Positions 52,565 to 63,487 of a DNA stretch of 64,000 nucleotides are shown here, piece by piece. A program made the position numbers and the translations under genes. A model generated the notes under the pieces. It had not been told where the DNA came from, did no database searches, and saw only the letters and a program-made list of their open reading frames with translations. Each line of letters opens with the position of its first letter. The stretch's first letter is position 1. Source of the DNA: Atrina japonica (Eukaryota; Mollusca; Bivalvia; Pterioida; Pinnidae); contig BROG01000821.1 in the NCBI GenBank assembly GCA_030159075.1, positions 230,949 through 294,948 of the forward strand, written 5' to 3'.

Positions 52565-53592
52565 TGTAATAGCCGACTACTGGTCCTAACCGACAACTGG
52601 TTCTAGCCAGTTATGCTCCTATCCGACTACTGGTCGTAGCCAACTACCGGTCCTAACCAACTTCTGGTCCTAACCAGCTATAGTCCTATCTGTCTACTAA
52701 TTCTAGCTGACTATGGTCCTAATCGACTACTGGTGTTAATCAACTATGGTCCTACCAGACTACTGGTTCAAACCGACTACTGGTCCTAACCAGCTATGGT
52801 CCTATCTGTCTACTGGTGTCTACTAGTACTGGTGTTAACCAACTATGACCCGAGACAACCATGGTCCTAACCGACAACTGGTCCTATCCAAGTACTGGTC
52901 TTAAGCAACTTTAGCTTTAGACAACTATGATCCTAACCAACATCTGGTCCTAACCTACACTTGTCCTGGCCGACTATGGTCCTAATCGACTACTGGTGCT
53001 AATCAACTATGGTCTTACCCGACTACTGGTCCAAACCGACTACTGGTCCTAACCAGCTATGGTCCTGTCTGTCTACTGGTGTCTACTAGTACTGGTGTTA
53101 ACCAACTATGACCCGAGACAACTAAACGACAACTGGCCCTATCCAAGTACTGGTCCTAAGCATCTATGGCCCTAGACACACTTGTTCTAGCCGTCTATGG
53201 TCCTACCCGACTATTCGTCGAAACCGACTACTGGTCCTAACCAGTTATGGTCCTATCTGTCTACTGGTGTCTACTAGTACTGGTGTTAACCAACTATGAC
53301 CCGAGACAACTATGGTCCTAACCGACAACTGGTCCTATCCAAGTACTGGTCCTAAGCATCTATGGCCCTAGGCAACTACTATCCTAACCAACATCTGGTC
53401 CTAACCTTCACTTGTCCTAGCCGACTATGGTCCTAACCGACTACTGGTCCTAAACAACTACTTGTCCTAGCTGACTTCTATTCCTAGCCGATTATTGTCC
53501 TAACAGAGTACTGGTCCTAACCGAGTACTGTTCCAAATCAACAACTAGTCCTAACCGACTGCTGGTCCTAATCGACTACTGGTCTTCAACCA
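52565..53592. repeat. ~17-bp minisatellite with higher-order blocks
   Basis: About 60 degenerate units of the type CCGACTACTGGTCCTAA cover about 1 kb. A longer block with GTCTACTGGTGTCTACTAGT and CAACTATGACCCGAGACAAC starts at 52808, 53071 and 53259 (263 and 188 bases apart), so whole groups of units have been duplicated. It ends about 670 bp before the laccase exon. Confidence 0.9.
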
Positions 53593-54261
53593 GTATACCA
53601 AAATAGAAAAAGAGAATCATAAGTTATATATCTCTGTCATTTGCAAATTCATGAACTCATAGGAAAAGTAAAGCTGAAACATTGCATCATTCTCATTCCC
53701 TATGATCAGAAATAGCCATTCAAATTCATGAAAAATGTGTGAGGTTATGTTCTAAAGTATAGTGTATTTGAAATTAAATTTCACTGTTGATGCGATAACA
53801 GCAAATTATCTGCGTACATATCCTCTTCTTCTTCCTAAACGAAACTTAAGTCAACGTGCAATCGGTACATTTATCACAAGTTTTAATGCAATACACATGA
53901 TCCGGTATACAAATGCCTGTCCGACATAATATGACAAATTCCATCTACAGAAATACAAATTGCCAAGCAATCTGTTAGTATTACAAAGATAAACTGAATC
54001 ACATATAAAGTCAAAATGTAAAAATAAATTAATTCGACATCATTACCATGCTATTTAAAAACCATGTTTCATTATGTATCATGTAAATTACTTATTAGAT
54101 AAACAGGTAATATGTTTTCTAGAGGTGTACCAACGGCGTCTGGTTTTAATGTATAACAGTAATTATTTCATTATTTATGAACTTTCTGGTATATTTTGCT
54201 ATAAGAACATACAGACAACAAATGATATTTTCAACATTGGGTACAACTTTTTTTATTTCAG
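53593..54261. other. Upstream intron or 5' flank of the laccase gene
   Basis: The last bases (TTTTTTATTTCAG) form a good polypyrimidine tract and AG acceptor. The upstream exon that should supply the start codon was not recognised. Confidence 0.5.
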
Positions 54262-57200
54262 GATATCAACTATTCTATATTAGCAATCACTTTCCTACTG
54301 ATGCGCTGTGGTGACATTGATTGCTTTATATGCAATAAAGCAGCTACTAGTTGTGAAACCTCTCTCATTATTGAGCATTACGCAACAATGCTTCACCCAG
54401 AGGAAGGGGCTGTATATGCTTATGAAGGTCAACTGTGGAAATATGACGTCACAAATACCTCTGAAGCATCGCCGATCAATATAGACGAGGTCATTGTAGC
54501 CGATGGGTCGGAAAAACAACAGATTGTGGTGGTTGCAAACAAATCTATGCCTGGACCAGATATAATCGTATACGAAGGGCAAATGCTGATTGTTCACGTG
54601 CACAACCAACTTCTCTCTGACAGTGTCGCAATTCACTGGCACGGAATACCACAGAAAGGGACGCCGTATATGGACGGGGCTGCCTATATAACACAGTGTC
54701 CAATTCTTGCAGGTCAAACGTTTACATATACATTTCAAGCATCTCCTAAAGGCACGTACTGGTATCATGCACATATTGGCACTCAAAGAGCAAGAGGGTT
54801 GTTTGGTGCATTGATAATACGAGAAAGACAACAACATCCATTAAACGAACATATCATTCAAATTCAAGGATGGAACCATGATGTAGACGCCGATCTTTTA
54901 CATGTGGGTGACAATTACGAATTCTTTGTTAATAAAACAGAATACAGGCGCGAACGTTTAATACAAAACATACCGGGTCCATTTTTCAACTTGCATTCAG
55001 GTTTGATAAACGGGAAAGGTAGATATATTAACACAGCCACTGGAAAATATAATGAAGCCCCATTAAAAATATACGAAGTGAACAAAGGAGAAAGTTACAG
55101 ATTCCGTGTTATAGGAGTTGGTGCTACTTATGTATTTAGAATATCAGTAGATAATCACCAACTTGAAGTCATAGAATCTGACGGATACAATGTCAGACCA
55201 GTTGTTGTAGAATCAATTTTCGTTAGCCCTGGTGAGAGATTCGATTTCCTGCTACACGTTAATCAGACTGTTGATAATTTTTGGATCAGAGGAGAAACAT
55301 ATGAAAAAGAGGAACAAAAACGAACCATTGCACTAGCAATTCTTCGCTATCAAAATGCTCCGAATGATGAACCTAAGACCAATAGAAAAGTATGTACAGA
55401 ATCGGAGAAATGTACAGTGCTGAACTGTCCTTTTTTGTATTACCCGGAAGGAACTCATATACAATGTATGAGTATTGATGAACTAAAATCAGACAATGAT
55501 AATGACCCAGCACCTGAGGTTGTGGATGGATATTTTAAGGAATTTTTCCTGGACTTTTTTGCACCTAGCCGTAGTATCAATGGTCTGCTATTTAAGGAAC
55601 CAACGGTGTCTGCTATATCACAGCCATCACAGGTAAACACAAGATGTAAACAGAAAGCTTGTTTCGACCGTAGTGTCGAATGCAAATGCACACATTCATT
55701 GGATATTCACCATGGAGACACTGTTCAGTTGGTTATAACTAATATGGGACCTGAAAATATAAAATTAGATCATAACGCTCACTTGCATGGACACTCCTTT
55801 TACGTTCTCAAGGTCGGGTATCCTACCTACAATAGGAGTACAGGAAATTATATATCAGATTCCGATGATATCAACTGTGGACTTAGGTGTAATAACGCAA
55901 CATGGAGTAATATATCATGGAGTAATGGAAACATACCTGGAATAGAAATTGATAATCCAATAAGGAAAGATACCATTTTTGTTCCCCTCGGAGGATATGT
56001 TGTTGTGAGATTCAAGGCCGATAACCCTGGTTTGTGGTTGTTACATTGCCATTTTCTTTACCATGCAGCACGTGGAATGTCTTTGGTATTTAATGAATCC
56101 TTCTCCAATCTACCCAAAGTACCCGACGGCTTTCCCGTGTGTTACAATTTTCCATCTATGAAACATGTGCGAGAGAATTTCTGTGAAAACTCTAGTAATG
56201 ATCCGACCACGGAAAAGACCAAAGAAGGTGAGCACTCAGAACTGTTCGAAGAATAGAGGAACTTCTTCCTATTACTATTGTTTGTTGTGTAATATGTGGA
56301 CCCAATGCTTGTCAAACTGTGAAAAATATCGCTTAGCAAACAATTTTCAAAAGCGGCAATCTCAAAATTCGGTTTTAAAATGCTATGGAAGCTAACGAAA
56401 AATCACCTATCATGCATTTTAATATTATTCCATACGTATTCTATTCCAAAACAGCACTAGAGATTTTTTATAATTAATATGATATAAGTAGTTCAAAGTC
56501 CAATAATTGCAAAAACGCTTTATTACCAATACAACTCTCATCTGAAGTGGTGTTTAAGTGCTTTCTTTAAGTTGAAATGAACAAAGTGCATACTACACAA
56601 TGTCATTTTGACTTATTGTTTTTAGATATTTGCCTCTTTATTTCAATTTAAGCTTACCATACTGTCGATACAAGTGTCTGTTTTGAATGTCACTTCCGAT
56701 TGTAACCGTCATTCTGATTATAAGCGGAAATACATGATTCTTTAGTCCCCGTGCGAGTTTCTGCGCAAAGGCCCTATTGTCGTCACCCGTGAATATGATT
56801 TTGTTTTTTCTCAAATTGAAATGATTGGATATAAAATGTCACTTGACTGCCTTCCATGGTTCTATGGACGGTTAGTAAAAATGGCAATGGCATATGTTTT
56901 AAATCAAAATGCTACTTATAGCGGCAATTGAAGACATGTACTTAATAAGAATATGGTCCTCAGCAAAAGAAAACTGACTGATCGTCCACTAGAATATGTT
57001 GGGTTGATCAAGTTAATGAAAACTTTGTTTCGCATCGCTTTCCATGGACTTGATCAAACCGTCATATACCCGTTGACGATTAGTATGTATGTTTACCTAA
57101 CATAATAAAAACTGTAATTACCTAATAACGTCTTCCTCCACTGATAAGGATTAACTGACAGAAACGTTGATCTAGAGTAGTTGTTTTGGACTAATTTAAT

Positions 57201-58018
57201 ATTAAATATAAAAATATCAGATACCAAAATATAAACCTTCAGGGTGTCCAGGATACATAAACAAATCTGGTGAATATTGAACAAAAACGATCTTTCAAAT
57301 CTAGAGGTGAGACCAGGTGCTATCTGAATTTGAATTTGATTTATTACAATGTTTTACATTTTCCCTCTCTTTTACAGTTACCGGTAATGCGGAACAAGTA
57401 GATGGTAAGAATTTTGTTCTGTGACTATATTTTGTCATTTACGAACTAGGTATAATTGAATTTAATTTAATTTAGATAAAATATGAAATAATTGAATAAT
57501 TTATATTGCCTATTATAGTTTGATATGAGAAGCGTCCTCTGTTGACCAGTCACACAAGCCGTGAGTCTATAGTCAAATTAAGATATAATTCATATAGGAA
57601 ACAAACCATCGATGCGATTCAACACCATTTCTCGAATACGGAACTCGACATTTCAGTCATTGAAATATTATAACTTTTTTAAACTAGGAGTGTATCTCAA
57701 TTAAAAGTAGATATTAGTTTTTATACATGGTGATAACATATATAACTATTGGACAATGCTTCTGTTTATATAGTGGTAGTTTATTTTACTGAAAAACAAC
57801 AAAACACATATACTTTCAAAGTTTTCTAAGTAATTTTGCTGATTGCAGGAAAAATTGAAAGTTCGTCATTTTGGGCAGCAGTTGGAGTACTGGGTGCCGT
57901 TATTTTCTGTCAGTTACTGATCATTGTTGCTATAGTAGAGCGACACACGAGACAAAGAAGACAGAATATCTACGTTTTTGAAGAACAGGAAAAGAAATCA
58001 CAAAAAGCTTTGAAATAA
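54262..58018 (+). CDS. Laccase-type multicopper oxidase with C-terminal membrane anchor
   Basis: The gene encodes a three-cupredoxin-domain oxidase. Proposed exons are 54262-56227, 57378-57404 and 57849-58018, joined by GTGAGC and GTAAGA donors and TTACAG and TTGCAG acceptors, all in frame (707 codons from the ATG at 54301). Counting from that ATG, the copper motifs are HWHG (112-115), HAH (156-158), HNAHLHGHSF (491-500) and HCHFLYHAARGM (582-593, T1 cysteine C583 and axial-position M593). All ligands are present. The exon start is in frame and adds DINYSILAITFLL before that ATG, which looks like the core of a signal peptide whose first residues lie in an upstream exon. Exon 3 gives a 23-residue hydrophobic helix (FWAAVGVLGAVIFCQLLIIV...) and a basic tail (ERHTRQRRQ), predicting a type I membrane protein with the catalytic part outside. 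Laccases oxidise phenols, catechols or metals with reduction of O2; the substrate here is unknown. Confidence 0.85.
56228..56256 (+). promoter_or_regulatory. Alternative 3' end: donor read-through to an early stop
   Basis: If the GTGAGC donor is not used, translation continues ten codons past the last shared full codon (GEHSELFEE and a stop at 56254-56256). The product would lack the transmembrane exon and be soluble or secreted. This is seen in sequence; its use is an inference. Confidence 0.4.
57160..57340 (-). mobile_element. Penelope-like 3' tail in the laccase intron, family 2
   Basis: On the minus strand the order is GCACCTGGTCTCACCTCTAG, ACCAGATTTGTTTATGTATC, CTGGACACCCTG and TTTTGGTATCTGATATTTTT, matching 6690-6830. 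It lies antisense in the intron between the catalytic exon and the microexon. Confidence 0.55.
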
Positions 58019-58239
58019 GTGAATAAGTTACAAGATACTGGTCAAGGGCCTTGCAACAATAAGGAGCACTGGAACTGCATTTTTTATGAATTAGCATACT
58101 AAAGCAGTGTAAAAGTCAAAGTTACAAAAGTATTTATGTTCAGAACGTCCAGGAGAAACATATAAAACTGGTTAAATTAGACAAACACGGACTTATCTTT
58201 ATTTAACATTTAGATTCTATTAGGAAACAAAAATTCATA

Positions 58240-58245
58240 ATTAAA
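58240..58245 (+). terminator. Possible poly-A signal of the laccase gene
   Basis: ATTAAA lies about 220 bases after the stop, with a second ATTAAA near 58280. No AATAAA is closer. Weak evidence in AT-rich DNA. Confidence 0.25.
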
Positions 58246-58482
58246 ACAAATTTGTGGGAATGCTTTTGAAATTTGATCTGATTAAAATATCTGTCTATTG
58301 CAATTATGTCTGTTTATAACATTAGAGCCAGCTCGTATTATACGAACTATAGTGACGACCCTACATTCGATATTCATTGCACGCAAGGTGTCCGATTTTT
58401 TCTTAAAATATAAGCTTTGCGGAATTAAATTCCCAGCTAATGATTGCGTACCCTTATACATGAATTTGTTGATAACAAAACA

Positions 58483-58615
58483 TTGTCCTTCTCCTCCTCC
58501 TCCTCCTCTTCCTCCTCCTCCTCATCCTCATCACCATCATCATCAACATCATCATCATTATCATCATCATCAACATCATCATCATCACCAACATCATCAT
58601 CATCATCATCACCAA

Positions 58616-58655
<40 letters not shown>

Positions 58656-58682
58656 TTTATCATCATCATCATCATCATCATT
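58483..58682. repeat. (CTC)n passing into (ATC)n
   Basis: About 30 bp of CTC repeats followed by about 165 bp of ATC repeats with AAC and ACC interruptions. The poly-Ser, poly-His, poly-Asp and poly-Met frames here are artefacts. Confidence 0.95.
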
Positions 58683-58915
58683 CAATAGAAACACGAATAA
58701 ATGTTTAAACGAGAATTAACCCTGTATAACATTGAATTTAATTTTCGGAAATAGTTTCCCATGACATTGATTACAGTGACAAGTTTGTCCAATTCCCAAT
58801 ACTATACACAGACGATAATGGAGAGCTTTAGGACTAAGACGTTTTACGAGAACATTATATAAACTGCATAAAACCAATACGCTGATATGTCGATTCACCG
58901 GCTGGTGAAACCAAG

Positions 58916-59006
58916 TTAACCCTTTCACCCCTGAATATCTGAGTGGTATGCACTTTTCTAATGTTTAAGGCCAGTCTATTATAGTCTGTAGGGTTGAAAG
59001 GGTTAA
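58916..59006. mobile_element. 91-bp TTAA-bounded inverted-repeat element
   Basis: Starts TTAACCCTTTCACCCCTGAA and ends GTAGGGTTGAAAGGGTTAA. This is the copy with the best-matched ends; see also 8030 and 36510. Confidence 0.7.
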
Positions 59007-59377
59007 AGCAAAATGACAAATTTGATACCAAAAACAAAAAAAAATGATATATGACAGAGCATTTGAAAGTGATTAGAACTGTGAAACAGACCAGGCTAAA
59101 GTTTGTTATGCATGACATTTTTTAGAAAATGAAAACAATATTTCCCTTTTATCTGAAAGTAGTTTGTACAATATGCAATGTGACTTGTTGATCTTATTTG
59201 CTGGTAAACTGTCATATATTTTGTTAAAAGTTTAATCTATGCAGAAGGCGATGTACGGTAATCTTACACAGTGACTGCTTTGTAGAGCTAAGCGATTAGT
59301 TGATGTAACTGTCGACATCGTCGTTGTCGATGCTCGACCAAATATTGTAACGATAATTAACCTTATGTCATCTTGAG

Positions 59378-59438
<61 letters not shown>

Positions 59439-59614
59439 TATAATTATTATTATTATTATTATGAATATTTCAATCTCACCTTGTAAGTTAATTATTCACC
59501 TGAAAATATCACGGAAAATCTTAAGCGGCCGCGCAATGTTACAAAATGTGTTTATTGGCAAAGCGGCTGAAGGTTGTTTGGCAATGGGTATAGGCGATAG
59601 TTCAGACGATGACA
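59007..59614. other. Non-coding with a (TA)n/(TTA)n run
   Basis: The TA/TTA microsatellite is at 59380-59460. Short CGACATCGTCG/TCGACGATG-like dyads occur at about 59311-59335. No exon recognised. Confidence 0.5.
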
Positions 59615-60145
59615 AGGTGTAGGTTGCGATTTTAAACCCATATTAATCGTATCAGAAACATATAGACAGAAGATTAGAACTTACAAAAAATTTGATAATC
59701 AAATTTATGTTGAATTTGTTGGAGAAAAGAAAGATTTGTTTGAACAATGGTTACGATCAAAAAGTGTTGACAAAAGATGTGAAATTATCGAAGATTTTAA
59801 ATTATCTGTACATCAAGATTTGAGAACTCACTTAAAAGACAAGCATGTTAAAACTTTCAATGAGGCAACATTTACGTCAGATGCTATAACTCTAACTCAT
59901 AATAAGAGGTTTTATTGCCAAAACCATCTGGGAGTACTATTGCTAAAAAAAATCAGTCACAGTCTCAGTCCTCGTCATTTGGTCAGCCAATTCACAGCAA
60001 AAATCACCCGTAAGTGGTCTTACATCCCATCAAAAATCTGGACGTGTTGATAGTCTTAGATATAATTGGTCATCTCCTATCTGTGCGTATTGTAATAAAA
60101 AGGGTCATGCAGTTAGCGAATACTGGGGACTTAAGAAATAGAATG
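59615..60145 (+). pseudogene. Ty3/Gypsy gag relic, C-terminal half with damaged zinc knuckle
   Basis: One frame stays open across TYRQKIRTYKKFDNQIYVEF, LFEQWLRSKSVDKRCE and LRTHLKDKHVKTFNEATFTS, which fits the SCAN-like C-terminal part of gag in some metazoan Gypsy elements. After a frameshift, CAYCNKKGHAVSEY occurs at about 60079. This is a CCHC zinc knuckle (CX2CX4HX4C) whose last cysteine is tyrosine, followed by a stop. The relic corresponds to the half that is missing from the copy at 44880. Confidence 0.6.
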
Positions 60146-60355
60146 AGTGAAAAGCTGTGCTGCTGATAAGGGTGGTCGTAAGACTTCTGTCTTGCCTCAG
60201 TCTGGAATTCCTGATATTCAGGATTGTATTAAGTTCAGTTTTCATAATTCTATGGAAGATTATAAGCCGTCACACCTGACGATAGTTTGGATGATGACAA
60301 TAAATGTATCCAGTTTGTGCAGTTACCAGTGCAATGGCGAAAAGGTAACAGACGG

Positions 60356-61600
60356 GAAGTTCCAAAGGTCCTTGTTATTTCTGTATTAGTGCTTTATGTA
60401 TGATTTATTTACACAGATAGCATCACTTGTGATCCAAGGTCAGGAGTAAATGTTCAATGTTATAGTGTTATTTGTACTTTATATAGACACTTCTATTTCT
60501 CTACATGCATCTTATGATCCATTGTAATTTAAACAGGATATTACCTTTCACCTCTATCTCTACGACCAAGTTATTATGTTCGTAACCATAAAACACCGCT
60601 ATTGAAACATTTATTTTTCTGAAGGAGTAGATGGCCGAGAGGTAAGGGCGTCGAGCATGGAAGCCATCCGGTTGGCGCCATAGGTCGATGACTCGAATCC
60701 CATTCGGGGCACAGTGAGCTTGTAGGTGCCTTGTTATTTCTGTATTTGTGCTGAATATATGATTTGTTTACACAGATGGCATTACTTGTAATCCAAGGTT
60801 TGAAGAAAATGTTCAATGTTGTAGTGATATTTGAACTTGATATAAATATTTCTACTCTTCTACATGCATCGTAAGATCCATTGTCATTTACACATTACAA
60901 CCATTCACCTCTATCTATGCGACCTAGTTCTCATGTTCGTAACCCTAAAATACCGCTATCGAAAAATTCATTTTTTTTCTGAATGCGTAGATGACCGAGT
61001 GGTTAGGGCGTCGAGCATGGGAGCCAGGCGTTTGGTGTCGAGATTTCGAATCCCATTCCGGGCATGGTGAGTTTGTGATCCAAGGTCCGCAGTAAATGTT
61101 TAATGTTGTAGTGATATTTGTACTTTATATAGACACTTCTATTTCTCTAATTACATCATAAGATCCATTGCCATTTACACAGGATATAACCTTTACCCTC
61201 TATCTCTACGACCGAATTCTCATGTTCGTAACCCTTAACATCGCTATCGAAACATTTATTTTTCTGAATGCGTAAATGGCCGAGTGGTTGGGGCGTCGAG
61301 CATGGAAGCCAGGCAGTTGGTGCCATAGATCGAGGGTTTGAATCCCATTTGGGGCATTGGGAGTTTGTAAGTGCCTTGTTATTTCTGTATTTGTGCTTTA
61401 TCTATGATTTATTTACACAGATGGCATTACTTGTGATCCAAAGTCCGAAGTAAATGTTTAATGTTGTAGTGATATCTGTGCTTTATAAAGACACTTCTAT
61501 ATCTTCTATATGCATCATAAAATCCATTGTCATCTACAGCCATGCGGTTGGTTCTAAAAGTCGAGGGTTCGGACCCTATTCGGGGTATGGTGAGTATAAA
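60356..61600 (+). mobile_element. Tandem array of tRNA-like SINE units
   Basis: About four head-to-tail units of roughly 280-360 bp. Each has a body (CCTTGTTATTTCTGTATT, ACAGATGGCATTACTTGTGA, GACACTTCTATTTCTCTA) followed by a tRNA-like part. The clearest tRNA-like part, at 61276-61357, has box A TGGCCGAGTGG and box B GGTTTGAATCC. The others start near 60632 and 60989, and a fourth at 61545 keeps only the box B half. The bodies share deletions, so the array grew by tandem duplication. Confidence 0.7.
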
Positions 61601-63487
61601 AACAGGCCTTAGGTATCATTCTAGAAAACTATTTTTATCTGATACGTTATCAAGAATTTCTGCGGGTTTGGAATAAGTCAAATTTACGCCGATATTCGTT
61701 TCAAAGAAAAATACGGTTTAATTTGGATCAGGTGTCTTAAGTGTTTTGGACATTTATTTCATGTCAAAATAATCTTTTCTTTAACAAAGTATAATATCAT
61801 AACAATTTTGAATTGCTTTAGAATATATTTAGCACATGTCTAAAAGAAAGTATTTAGATTCTCATGAGGGTTGATGGGTGTTTGTTTACTATTACATGCA
61901 TTTGATTTTCTTGAACTTAAAACATCTGGGCCTTTCTCGAAGGTCAGTTTTTATTTTGTTTGTGTCGTGGTCGTTCTGACTATGTCATCATGTTACTATA
62001 TTTAGCCTTAGGAAATATCCTGAATGTACCAGAAATGTCATTTTCTTTATTATTCCTGATCTAGTGTTTTCTAGAACTGTACTAGGGTAGCTATACATGT
62101 AGATGGTCAGATCTTTAGGCAGATCAAGTTTAATTTAGAACAGCTGAGACCAAGTTATATAGAAGAGCAGGCCACATTTTATATATTGGAAGTTATATGA
62201 AAGTAGTGCACATCAATATTACATTTATAGTGGAATTTATTGTGTATTCGATTAGATCTCTTTTAATAATACATTCGGATTGGAATTTATGTGTATATAC
62301 GATTGGATCTCTGACTACAGGAACTGAACAACAACGGACAGCGTGTTTTGAGTTTTAATTATTGTTAATCATCATTTAAATTAATTTTTATTTTGTTATT
62401 GTTAATAAAATTGATAAATTTACTTATAAATTTACTGTGTTCTTGATTTTTGCTGGCATACTTAAGGGTAAATCTGACCCAGAACAAGATATATATTATT
62501 TTAAAATGATTCAAACTTGCGATATTTTCTAAAAATAAAATGCGAGCCGAAAAAGTGAAAAGGGGGATCGTCATGAGCATAAACATCATTTTCCATTTAA
62601 TATAAGCAGTGTTTCCTTTTTCGGTGTACATAATTCAAAAAGTAATAGCTACATAGATTTATGTGTAAGACAGTTATAAATGGTATGACAATTTTATATT
62701 TTGAACTGAAATACATCAATATCACATCAAATGAACTATAAACATTCCATGTGTATATTCATTTGAAATTACTATGTATTTTATTGCTATTACTCATCAT
62801 TATTATCAGGGAAATTCTAAGTTCTGGATTACGCATGTCATTACCTTCGAAAGCTACATATGTCCACGTATCAGTATTATACACAGACGATGCATCAATG
62901 GGATTATATTGTATTACCCGTTAATACCTTCGTAACACACGTCGGTCTCAGCAAGGTTAACTTCAAAGAGCACAGTGGTACCAGGAAGACTCCTACCGAA
63001 ATGTCATGTGTATATTCTCAAAAACAACCGGGAAGTGTAAAAACAACATGCTACTGGATTTTAAGTGGCATAATATCGTAAAGTTCTATTGTTATCTACG
63101 TTAAATCACATATATCTATATCAGTTTAAACAGTATATTGATAGAAAATAAATTTTACAAATGCTGAGAATTAAAACAGTTGAACTAGGCATTTCTACAT
63201 TATTTTACTGTAAACGGTAGGCTTATTAAACTTTGTATAAGGGTCATGTGATCAGTGGTACGTGTATTAGAAAGCATGACGAATTGTACATCATTTCCAG
63301 TTTATCGCACCACCGGGATATTTGGTAATGGGAAACTACTTTTTTAACCCTTCAACTGGTTACCTTTTCCACTTGATATCGTTAATTGGGATTGTAAAAT
63401 TAATTTCATTGTACTTCAAATAAAAACCTTAGATGTATATCTTAACAAAAACAAATAAAACTCAACATTGAATTCCCGTGCCCGTTG
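61601..63487. other. Non-coding between the SINE array and the laccase-like fragment
   Basis: No exon supported. I looked here for the N-terminal half of the second laccase-like gene and did not find HWHG or HAH motifs. Confidence 0.5.

Noticed and set aside
54295..54837. 180-codon open frame antisense to the laccase exon
   Set aside because: It is a shadow of the coding strand. The sense frame carries all copper motifs; the antisense frame has none of any family.
61276..61357. Functional tRNA gene
   Set aside because: Boxes A and B are present, but box B has a mismatch, the cloverleaf is not intact by eye, and the unit is repeated with a SINE body attached.
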